Below, in pieces: positions 8,417 to 16,194 of a DNA stretch of 64,000 nucleotides. Location of the stretch: the NCBI GenBank assembly GCA_963748405.1, contig CAVVIT010000007.1, positions 310,001 through 374,000 on the forward strand. Direction: 5' to 3'. The notes beneath the pieces are model-generated. The model was not told the DNA's origin. It saw only the letters and a program-made list of their open reading frames with translations, and ran no database searches. A program made the position numbers and the translations under genes. The DNA comes from Fen-1273 sp963748405 (GTDB lineage: Bacteria > Bacteroidota > Ignavibacteria > UBA10030 > UBA6906). How positions within the stretch are numbered: the stretch's first letter is position 1; the number at the start of each line of letters is the position of its first letter.

Positions 8417-8425
8417 GAATAACGA

Positions 8426-9463
8426 GTGAAACACCGCCCCACAATCCGCGACGTCGCAAAGAAGGCAGGGTTGTCCCTCTCGACGGTGTCACTCGTCATC
8501 AACAACAGGGGAAACGTCAGTCCCGGGACCAGGGAATCGGTCCAGAAGGTTATCAGGGAACTCTCTTTCCACCCCACGCGCTCGGCGCGCGGCCTCGCTT
8601 CGAAAACCAGCGGGAACATCGGGTTCATACTCTCGGAGGAGCATTTCTCCCAGGCCGAGCCGTTCTACACGCGCATATTCCTCGGTACGGAATTCGAGGC
8701 CCGCGACCACAACTTCTACATCCTCCTGACCACCGTCGGGGATCAGTTCGACCCGGACAATTACGTCCCCCGGTTCCTTCTCGAGAGGAACGTCGACGGG
8801 ATCATCATCGCCGGGAAAGTGAACGAGAAACTGATCTCCTACATCGATTCTCTCGGGCTCCCGATCGTCCTCGTCGATTACGAAATGAAGCGCGCGCATC
8901 ACTCGGCCGTCCTCATCGACAACTGGCGCGGGGGGACGCTCGCGGTGGAGCACCTCCTTGCCCTCGGCCACAAAAAGATCGCGTTCCTCGGCGGGGACAT
9001 CCGTCACCCGAGCCTCACCGACAGGTACGAGGCGTACAGGAACACGCTTCACCAGGCGGGCATCTTCCTCGAGGAGTCATACGAGGTGACCGACGAGGAT
9101 GAGACCTCGGTCGCGGGGGGGACCTCCGCTGCGGAGCGGCTCTTCGCTTCCGGGGCCCGGCCCACGGCGATATTCGCGGCAAACGATGCGATGGCCATCG
9201 GGTGCATGAGGCACCTGAAATTCCGGGGCCTGCGCATCCCCCAGGACGTGGCGGTGGTCGGGTTCGACGACATCGAGATGGGCTCGCACATCGAGCCCCA
9301 CCTCACGACGATCCGGGTGTTCAAGGAGGAGATGGGGAAGATCGCGGTCCAGCGCGTCGTGGACTGCATCAGCGCCAAGACAAAGACTGTAGTTACAACA
9401 CATGTGCCCGTCGAACTCATCGTTCGGGAGTCGACTCTGTCAACGGCGCATGTGGGAGATTAA
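8426..9463 (+). CDS. LacI/GalR-family transcriptional regulator
   Basis: A 345-residue one-component sugar-responsive repressor or activator. The start is a GTG at 8426 with GAGG seven bases before it. Residues 5-26 are the helix-turn-helix (TIRDVAKKAGLSLSTVSLVIN) with the hinge helix following near residues 50-60. A type I periplasmic-binding-protein fold follows: IGFILSE, VDGIIIAGK, AVEHLLALGHKKIAFLGG, TAIFAANDAMAIG and the late VAVVGFDDIEMG motif are all standard. Ligand is not visible, but the gene sits at the head of a mannoside locus, so a mannose-type sugar or its phosphate is likely (inference). Likely autoregulated through the two palindromes upstream. Confidence 0.93.
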   Translation: MKHRPTIRDVAKKAGLSLSTVSLVINNRGNVSPGTRESVQKVIRELSFHPTRSARGLASKTSGNIGFILSEEHFSQAEPFYTRIFLGTEFEARDHNFYILLTTVGDQFDPDNYVPRFLLERNVDGIIIAGKVNEKLISYIDSLGLPIVLVDYEMKRAHHSAVLIDNWRGGTLAVEHLLALGHKKIAFLGGDIRHPSLTDRYEAYRNTLHQAGIFLEESYEVTDEDETSVAGGTSAAERLFASGARPTAIFAANDAMAIGCMRHLKFRGLRIPQDVAVVGFDDIEMGSHIEPHLTTIRVFKEEMGKIAVQRVVDCISAKTKTVVTTHVPVELIVRESTLSTAHVGD

Positions 9464-9529
9464 GTTGAGGGGTGGAAGGATATTCCAATTCACGTTTCAC
9501 ATCAAATACATATTCTCGGGAGGTAGGTT

Positions 9530-12500
9530 ATGAGTAGAACTACACGCTGGATGTGGCCCGTCCTCCTCGTGACGTTTGCGACAGGGCTGGCCCTCGCTCA
9601 GGCGACGGATCTCCCCTCCATCGCGAGTTTCGAGGGGGCGCTTCCGGCCTACTGGACGATGGGAGGTCAGCCTGCGGGTGCGACACTGACATGGGCGACC
9701 GACCAGTATCGTTCACTGGGGCATTCGCTCAAGATCACGAAGACTGCAACCGCAGACACGGCATCATGGATCTCGACGAACATGTGCGACATCTGGTCGC
9801 CGAGCGTTCCGGCCAACGTCGACATACTCCTCGGCGCGTACGTGAAGACCTCGGGCGTCAACACGGCCCCGGCCACGAACGACGCGAAGTGGTACGTGGC
9901 GTACGACTTCTATGATACGCTGGGTGCGTTCATCGGCGAGACCAAGCTGCCGGTCAACCAGACCGTGGCGACAAGCACGGGCTGGGTGGCGGACACGAAC
10001 ATCGCCGGTCAGACCGTTCTTCCGAAGACGGCCTACAAGGTGATCGTGAAGTTCGTCGGCGGGAAAAACGCGACGGGCACGGTCTGGGCCGACGATTTCA
10101 TCTTCTACGGCCGCAACAACCAGTGGGCGGGACAGGACTGGAACACGTCCGTCGGCGTCCCCACCGGGTGGTATTACTGGCTTCCCCCGAACGGCGGCAA
10201 CGATGGTCTGCTTGCCAACGGGTTTGAAAACACGGTCGTGACGAACGAAGCATCGCACACCGGTCAGTATTCTCTGAAATTCAATATGCCCGCGGGTCGC
10301 GCCGTCCACGACGGGTTCGTCGGCACTCAGCGCATTCCGTTCAGCAGCCTCGGCGCGGGTGCGTCGGTGAATGCCGGCGACTGGGTCCGTATCAGCGTCT
10401 GGATCAAGGCGTCGGGGCTGTTCCCGGATTCCGCGGCGCTCTATCCCGGCACGTGGGCTGTCGGGTTCACGCCCCTGTTCTTCGCGCAGGCGGGGAACAA
10501 CGCCGGGTACAACCCGGTCGGACCGCAGAACGACTACGCGTTCAAGTTTCCGGCGGTGACGGCGTTCGATTGGACGCAGTACACCCTCGACGTCCAGCTC
10601 CCCACGGGCGTCAGCGCGCAGTACCTGGAAACGCGGCTCCACGTCTACAACCAGTTCGTCGGGACGATCTATTTTGACGATGTGTCCGTGACGAAGATCG
10701 ACATGCCACAGGTGGCGGTGGTCGGAGGATTCGAAGGCTCGCTCCCGGCGTACTGGAACATGGGCGGACAGCCCGCGGGCGCGACGCTCTCATGGGCGAC
10801 CGACCAGTTCCGTTCGCTCGGTCATTCGCTGAAGATCGTGAAGACCGCGACGGCCGACACGGCCTCCTGGATTTCGGGCAACATGTGCGACATCTGGTCG
10901 CCGAGCGTTCCGGCCAACGTCGACATACTCCTCGGCGCGTACGTGAAGACCTCGGGCGTCAACACGGCCCCGGCCACGAACGACGCGAAGTGGTACGTGG
11001 CGTACGACTTCTATGATACGCTGGGTGCGTTCATCGGCGAGACCAAGCTGCCGGTCAACCAGACCGTGGCGACAAGCACGGGCTGGGTGGCGGACACGAA
11101 CATCGCCGGTCAGACCGTTCTTCCGAAGACGGCCTACAAGGTGATCGTGAAGTTCGTCGGCGGGAAAAACGCGACGGGCACGGTCTGGGCCGACGATTTC
11201 ATCTTCTACGGCCGCAACAACCAGTGGGCGGGACAGGACTGGAACACGTCCGTCGGCGTCCCCACCGGGTGGTATTACTGGCTTCCCCCGAACGGCGGCA
11301 ACGATGGTCTGCTTGCCAACGGGTTTGAAAACACGGTCGTCACGACGGCGGCCGCTCATACGGGGACGCACTCACTGATGTTCAACATGCCTCCCGGACG
11401 CGCGGTGCACGACGGTTTCGTCGGAACGCAGCGGTTTGCGTTCTCGGGCGGCGGCTGGGGGACAAACGGTGCCATGAGCACGACGGAAACATCGTCGGCG
11501 TCCGTGAACCGTCCGTTCTCCGTGAATGCTCAGCCCGGCGACTGGGTCCGTATCAGCGTCTGGATCAAGGCGTCGGGGCTGTTCCCGGATTCCGCGGCGC
11601 TCTATCCCGGCACGTGGGCCGTCGGGTTCACCCCGCTGTTCTTCGCGCAGGCGGGGAACAACGCCGGGTACAACCCGGTCGGACCGCAGAACGATTACAC
11701 GTTTGCATTCCCGAGCGTGACCAATTTCGACTGGACGCAGTACACGCTCGATGTGCAGATCCCCACGGCGGTGGGCGCGCAGTTCATGGAAGTCCGCCTC
11801 CACGTCTACAACCAGTTCGTCGGGACGGTCTACTTCGACGATCTTGACGTGCAGAAGCTCGATGTGCCGCAGGTGGCGGCGGTCGGCGGGTTCGAAGGCA
11901 CGCTTCCGGCCTACTGGACGATGGGAGGTCAGCCCGCGGGTGCGACACTGACATGGGCGACCGATCAGTATCGTTCGCTGGGGCATTCGCTCAAGATCAC
12001 GAAGACCGCGACTGCGGACACGGCAGCCTGGATTTCGGGCAACATGTGCGACATCTGGTCGCCGAGCGTTCCGGCCAACGTCGACATACTCCTCGGTGCC
12101 TACGTCAAGACGTCGGGTGTCAATACGAACCCTGCGACGAACGACGCAAAGTGGTACGTGGCGTATGACTTCTATGACACGCTGGGTGCGTTCATCGGAG
12201 AGACGAAACTGCCGGTCAACCAGACGGCCGCTTCGACCATCTTCTTCGTGGCGGATACGAACATCGCCGGGCAGACGGTGCTGCCGAAGACCGCCTACAA
12301 GGTGATCGTGAAGTTCGTCGGCGGCAAGAACGCCACCGGCACGGTCTGGGCCGATGACTTCATCTTCTACGGCCGCAACAACCAGTGGGCCGGGCAGGAC
12401 TGGAACACGTCCGTCGGCGTTCCCACCGGCTGGTATTACTGGCTCCCCCCGAACGGCGGCAACGATGGTCTGCTCGCCAACGGGTTTGAGAACACTATGG

Positions 12501-13336
12501 TGACGACCGCGTACGCCCATACCGGGACGCACTCCCTGGTGTTCAACATGCCTGCCGGACGCGCCGTGCACGACGGGTTCGTCGGCACGCAGCGGTTCAA
12601 CTTCACCGGGACGACGTGGGGTGGAAACGGACCGGCCGGGAGCGCTCTCGGTACGTCGACCAATCCGTTCGGCGTCACCGCGAAAGCGGGCGACATCCTG
12701 GAGCTGAGCGTCTGGATCAAGGCCACCGGGCTCTTCCCCGATTCGGCCGCGCTCTATCCGGGCACGTGGGCGGTCGGGTTCACTCCGCTGTTCTTCGCGC
12801 AGGCGGGAAACAACGCCGGTTACAATCCGGTCGGACCGCAGAACGACTATACGTTCCTGTTCCCGAAGGCGACGTCGTTCGACTGGACGCAGTACAAGCT
12901 CAATGTCCAGGTGCCGACGGGCGTTGCCGCGCAGTTCATGGAAGCCCGACTCCACGTCTACAATCAGTTCGTGGGAACGGTCTACTTCGACGACCTGAAC
13001 ATCAGGGTCGCCGGGACGACGACTTCGGTGACTCCGGGTTCCGACGGGACGCCGAAGACGTTCGAGCTTTCGAACAACTATCCCAACCCGTTCAACCCCA
13101 CCACGACGATCCAGTTCGGGGTGCCGAAAGACGCAGTGGTTGCTCTGGTGATCTACAATGTCCTCGGACAGCGTGTCCGGACGCTCGTGGATCATGAGCA
13201 GCGCTCTGCCGGACGGTACTCGATCGTGTGGGACGGCAGGGACGATCTTGGCAGCACCGTCGGCTCCGGGATGTACTTCTACCGGCTCGAGACGGGTCAG
13301 ATCGCGCTTGTCAAGAAGATGCTCATGCTGAAGTAG
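9530..13336 (+). CDS. Triple-repeat secreted carbohydrate-binding-like protein with T9SS sorting domain
   Basis: A 1268-residue exported protein. The ATG has GGGAGG nine bases upstream and opens a signal peptide (WPVLLVTFATGLALAQA). Three tandem units of about 370 residues follow, each starting FEG(A/S/T)LPAYW. Each unit looks like two beta-jelly-roll modules in the style of CBM4/CBM22: one with SLGHSLKI and WADDFIFYG, the other with GWYYWLPPNGG, HTGxxSLxFNMP and LHVYNQFVGT(I/V)YFDD. No glycosidase motif is apparent, so a binding or scaffold role is inferred. The C-terminus has NNYPNPFNPTTTI, LGQRVRTL and a closing KKMLMLK, the T9SS sorting domain. It is the first structural gene after the LacI regulator and precedes the TonB receptor. 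Confidence 0.85.
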   Translation: MSRTTRWMWPVLLVTFATGLALAQATDLPSIASFEGALPAYWTMGGQPAGATLTWATDQYRSLGHSLKITKTATADTASWISTNMCDIWSPSVPANVDILLGAYVKTSGVNTAPATNDAKWYVAYDFYDTLGAFIGETKLPVNQTVATSTGWVADTNIAGQTVLPKTAYKVIVKFVGGKNATGTVWADDFIFYGRNNQWAGQDWNTSVGVPTGWYYWLPPNGGNDGLLANGFENTVVTNEASHTGQYSLKFNMPAGRAVHDGFVGTQRIPFSSLGAGASVNAGDWVRISVWIKASGLFPDSAALYPGTWAVGFTPLFFAQAGNNAGYNPVGPQNDYAFKFPAVTAFDWTQYTLDVQLPTGVSAQYLETRLHVYNQFVGTIYFDDVSVTKIDMPQVAVVGGFEGSLPAYWNMGGQPAGATLSWATDQFRSLGHSLKIVKTATADTASWISGNMCDIWSPSVPANVDILLGAYVKTSGVNTAPATNDAKWYVAYDFYDTLGAFIGETKLPVNQTVATSTGWVADTNIAGQTVLPKTAYKVIVKFVGGKNATGTVWADDFIFYGRNNQWAGQDWNTSVGVPTGWYYWLPPNGGNDGLLANGFENTVVTTAAAHTGTHSLMFNMPPGRAVHDGFVGTQRFAFSGGGWGTNGAMSTTETSSASVNRPFSVNAQPGDWVRISVWIKASGLFPDSAALYPGTWAVGFTPLFFAQAGNNAGYNPVGPQNDYTFAFPSVTNFDWTQYTLDVQIPTAVGAQFMEVRLHVYNQFVGTVYFDDLDVQKLDVPQVAAVGGFEGTLPAYWTMGGQPAGATLTWATDQYRSLGHSLKITKTATADTAAWISGNMCDIWSPSVPANVDILLGAYVKTSGVNTNPATNDAKWYVAYDFYDTLGAFIGETKLPVNQTAASTIFFVADTNIAGQTVLPKTAYKVIVKFVGGKNATGTVWADDFIFYGRNNQWAGQDWNTSVGVPTGWYYWLPPNGGNDGLLANGFENTMVTTAYAHTGTHSLVFNMPAGRAVHDGFVGTQRFNFTGTTWGGNGPAGSALGTSTNPFGVTAKAGDILELSVWIKATGLFPDSAALYPGTWAVGFTPLFFAQAGNNAGYNPVGPQNDYTFLFPKATSFDWTQYKLNVQVPTGVAAQFMEARLHVYNQFVGTVYFDDLNIRVAGTTTSVTPGSDGTPKTFELSNNYPNPFNPTTTIQFGVPKDAVVALVIYNVLGQRVRTLVDHEQRSAGRYSIVWDGRDDLGSTVGSGMYFYRLETGQIALVKKMLMLK
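9629..10729 (+). repeat. Repeat unit 1 of the triple-repeat protein
   Basis: This 1101-base unit begins at the FEGALPAYW codons. Bases 9779-10239 appear identical, without gaps, to 10880-11340 in unit 2. Confidence 0.85.
10730..11890 (+). repeat. Repeat unit 2 of the triple-repeat protein
   Basis: This 1161-base unit begins at FEGSLPAYW. It carries an insert near 11440-11530 rich in Ser/Thr/Gly that unit 1 lacks, while its first half is the exact copy of unit 1. Confidence 0.85.
11891..13006 (+). repeat. Repeat unit 3 of the triple-repeat protein
   Basis: The unit begins at FEGTLPAYW. It has the same protein layout as units 1 and 2 but many silent base differences, so it is the older or unconverted copy. 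It ends just before the linker to the T9SS sorting domain. Confidence 0.85.
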
Positions 13337-13349
13337 AAATCTCCGCCGG

Positions 13350-13376
13350 GGGGGCGCCGGATGATCCGGCGCCCCC
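13350..13376 (+). terminator. GC-rich hairpin after the triple-repeat gene
   Basis: The 11-base arms 13350-13360 and 13366-13376 pair perfectly around an ATGAT loop, 14 bases past the stop codon. No T-run follows, so it may be a partial terminator or an mRNA-stabilising hairpin that sets different levels for the repeat protein and the TonB receptor. Confidence 0.55.
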
Positions 13377-13416
13377 TCCGGTGTATTCCACTCGATCATC
13401 CTCAGGGCAAACCGGC

Positions 13417-16113
13417 ATGCCAACGATGAGGCGTCTTGCGTTCGTTGCCACTTGTGTGTGTATTCCTCTTTTCGCCGCATACTCCGGTACCACCGGCAAG
13501 ATCTCCGGGAAGGTCCTCGACGCGCAGACGAAAGAACCCCTGCCGAGCGTCAACGTGGTGGTGGTGGGGACGACGCTGGGCGGTGCGTCGGACATCGACG
13601 GCGAGTATTTCATCCTGAACATCCCCCCGGGCACGTACCAGGTGAAGGCCTCCGCGGTCGGGTATTCTCCCCTGGTGGTAAGCAATCTCCGCGTTACCGC
13701 GGATCAGACGACCCGCGTGCAGCTGACGCTTCAGCCGCAGTCGGTCGAACTCGGCGAGGTCGTCGTGGCTGCGACCAGGCCGATCGTGCAGAAGGACCTG
13801 ACGTCGACCGTGGCGAGCGTCGGGAGCGACCAGATCGCAAAACTTCCCCTCGAGGACGTCGATGCCGTTGTCAATCTCCAGGCCGGCGTCGTCCAGGGGC
13901 ATTTTCGCGGCGGCCGGACCGGCGAGGTGAAGTACCTCGTCGACGGGGTTTCGGTGAACGACGTCTTCTCGGGCGATCCTTCGATGGAGGCCGAGCTCAA
14001 CAGCATTGCGGAGATCCAGGTGCTGAGCGGGACGTTCAATGCGGAATACGGCGAAGCGCTTTCCGGCGTCGTCAACCAGATCACGAAAGTGGCGTCCGAG
14101 CGTTACACGGGCGAGCTCTCCGCGTACACCGGCGGGTATTTCAGCGGGCGGTCGTCGCTCTTCCCCAACATCGATCACGTGGATCCTTCCAGCGTGTATA
14201 ATTTTCAGGGGAGCGTGAGCGGCCCCATCGTGGGCAATTTCCTGAAGTTCTTCGCTTCCGGAAAATACCTCTACGATGCCGGATACATTTACGGCAAGAG
14301 GGTCTTCAACCCGAGAGATTCGTCGAACTTCTCGTCGGGCGACCCCTCCCAGTGGTATGTCGGGGCGACCGGGGACGGAAAGTACGTTCCGATGAACGAC
14401 TCGAAGAGGTACACCGTGCAGGGGAAACTCGCGATCGACCTGGGCGGGGCGAAAGACCTCGTGCTGAACGGGATGTACCAGAATCACGACTACAGGAATT
14501 ATAATTATCTGTTCACGCTCGATCCGGACGGGGACTACACCTACCACCAGAAGGGAATTCTCGGCAGCGCGAACTATACGATGGTCTTCAGCGACGCGGC
14601 GTTCCTCGACCTGAGCGGGTCCTATTTCAGGACCGACTACAAGCAGTACGTTTTCCCGAATCCGACCGGGCCGGGAGATCCGGTCATCGATCCCGGCTAC
14701 GTCGACCCCACGCTGATGGAACAGACGGGCGCGAACGCGTATTACACCGGGGGGACGGAAAACTGGCATTTCAACCATACGAGCACGACGTGGACCGGGA
14801 AGATCGATCTCACGGCACAGGTGTCGTCCGTGCACCAGGTCAAGGCCGGCGCGGAAGTGAAGCTGAACCATCTCCAGTACAACGACTACGAGATTCTCGT
14901 CAGCGCCGCGACCAACGAAATCCCGACGATGCCCTCTCCCGGGGCTTTCGACTACAGCGTGTACGACAACCATCCGTACCAGCTCGCGCTGTACGCGCAG
15001 GACAAGATCGAGATGGACTATCTTGTCGTCAATGTGGGCGTGCGGTGGGACTATTTTCAACCGGACGGACAGGTGCTTCTGAATCCGAACAATATTTCGG
15101 CGCTTGATTCGCTTGCTCCCCCATTCCCGCCGGGGTATTTCAGGAAGGCGAGCGTAAAACAGCAGGTGTCTCCCCGTATCGGCATCTCGTACCCGATCTC
15201 CGACCGGGGTGCCGTGCACATCTCCTACGGGCATTTCTTCCAGATCCCGGCGTATGACTACCTGTACAAGAACCCGAACCAGCGGATCGCACTCACGGGC
15301 GTCTATCCCGATTTCGTCGGCAACACGATCGGCAACGCCGACCTTCAGCCGCAGCGCACGACGATGTACGAGATCGGACTCCAGCAGGAGCTGACCCCCA
15401 CGCTGGGCATCACCGTCACGGGGTATTACAAGGACATACGGAACCTGCTGGCGCTTGAGCTCTTTACCAAGAGCAACTCTGTGAAGTTCGGCGAGTACAT
15501 CAACCAGGACTACGGCGCCGTCCAGGGGTTCACGTTCTCGCTCGAGAAACGGTTGACGGACGGATTTGGTGCCAACCTGGACTACACCTTTCAGGTAGCC
15601 AAGGGGGACGCGTCGGACCCGAATGACGCGTACAATAAGGCGCAGGCGTCTCCTCCGATTGCCGTCAATAAGGAGCTCGTCCCCCTGGCGTGGGACAGGA
15701 GGCACTCGCTGAACATGACGCTCACCTTCGGCACGCCCGACGATTTCATCGCAAGCCTGATTGCACGGGCGGGATCCGGGCTTCCGTACACCCCCGCGCT
15801 GCAGAACCAGCGGACGGGTCTCGAGAACAGCGACAACATGCCCGGGTACTACAGCTTCGACCTGTACGCGACGAAATACGTGAAGCTGCCCGGCGATTTC
15901 CGGCTCTCGGTCTTTCTGAAGATTTACAATCTCTTCGATACGGCGAACGAGACCAATGTGTTCACGGACACGGGGAGGGCGGGGTACACGCTCGCGCTGA
16001 CGCAGCAGCAGCCCGTCGTGCGCGGCGACAACACGCTTGCGCAGTTCTACACGCGGCCCGATTTCTATTCGGCGCCCCGTCAGATCATCCTCGGCGCCGC
16101 GTTCACGTTCTAG
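13417..16113 (+). CDS. SusC-like TonB-dependent outer-membrane receptor
   Basis: An 898-residue outer-membrane transporter. I take the ATG at 13417 (another at 13426), which starts a signal peptide ending before GTTGKISG; an earlier in-frame start would precede the hairpin of the upstream gene. Residues of about 25-105 form a carboxypeptidase-regulatory-like Ig domain (KISGKVLDAQTKEPLP, IPPGTYQVKASAVGY). The plug follows (VVAATRP, VVNLQAGV, VKYLVDGVSVND, VLSGTFNAEYGEALSGVVN). The rest is a beta-barrel with a terminal Phe (GAAFTF). Family members import oligosaccharides or other large ligands using TonB energy. No susD-type gene follows, unlike the Bacteroidia arrangement. Confidence 0.9.
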   Translation: MPTMRRLAFVATCVCIPLFAAYSGTTGKISGKVLDAQTKEPLPSVNVVVVGTTLGGASDIDGEYFILNIPPGTYQVKASAVGYSPLVVSNLRVTADQTTRVQLTLQPQSVELGEVVVAATRPIVQKDLTSTVASVGSDQIAKLPLEDVDAVVNLQAGVVQGHFRGGRTGEVKYLVDGVSVNDVFSGDPSMEAELNSIAEIQVLSGTFNAEYGEALSGVVNQITKVASERYTGELSAYTGGYFSGRSSLFPNIDHVDPSSVYNFQGSVSGPIVGNFLKFFASGKYLYDAGYIYGKRVFNPRDSSNFSSGDPSQWYVGATGDGKYVPMNDSKRYTVQGKLAIDLGGAKDLVLNGMYQNHDYRNYNYLFTLDPDGDYTYHQKGILGSANYTMVFSDAAFLDLSGSYFRTDYKQYVFPNPTGPGDPVIDPGYVDPTLMEQTGANAYYTGGTENWHFNHTSTTWTGKIDLTAQVSSVHQVKAGAEVKLNHLQYNDYEILVSAATNEIPTMPSPGAFDYSVYDNHPYQLALYAQDKIEMDYLVVNVGVRWDYFQPDGQVLLNPNNISALDSLAPPFPPGYFRKASVKQQVSPRIGISYPISDRGAVHISYGHFFQIPAYDYLYKNPNQRIALTGVYPDFVGNTIGNADLQPQRTTMYEIGLQQELTPTLGITVTGYYKDIRNLLALELFTKSNSVKFGEYINQDYGAVQGFTFSLEKRLTDGFGANLDYTFQVAKGDASDPNDAYNKAQASPPIAVNKELVPLAWDRRHSLNMTLTFGTPDDFIASLIARAGSGLPYTPALQNQRTGLENSDNMPGYYSFDLYATKYVKLPGDFRLSVFLKIYNLFDTANETNVFTDTGRAGYTLALTQQQPVVRGDNTLAQFYTRPDFYSAPRQIILGAAFTF

Positions 16114-16116
16114 TAT

Positions 16117-16169
16117 GTCATTGCGAGGAGTGGCGCCGAAGGCGCCACGACGAAGCAACCCAATCTGCC
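16117..16169. repeat. Dispersed palindromic repeat (GTCATTGCGAGG...CGAAGCAA type)
   Basis: The element starts GTCATTGCGAGGAG, has a perfect hairpin of TGGCGCC and GGCGCCA around GAA (16131-16147), and ends CGACGAAGCAACCCAATC. This layout is known as an intergenic repeat in many bacterial genomes. It begins only three bases past the stop of the TonB receptor and could act as a hairpin between two genes of the operon. It is the only copy I see in the window. Confidence 0.7.
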
Positions 16170-16194
16170 CAGACAATTTCAGCAGGTCATACAC

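Larger units (their letters stand above)
8101..8425. promoter_or_regulatory. Divergent control region between GH130-like gene and lacI-type gene
   Basis: This 325-base gap has no gene. It is clearly more AT-rich than its surroundings and holds a strong plus-strand promoter (8248-8276) and two related palindromes (8275-8290 and 8401-8416), listed separately. I could not identify a convincing promoter for the minus-strand GH130-like gene. Confidence 0.7.

Noticed and set aside
9629..13006. Tandem repeats read as a CRISPR array or non-coding satellite
   Set aside because: Units exceed 1 kb, stay in one open frame with signal peptide and sorting domain, and differences are mostly silent, so they are protein repeats.
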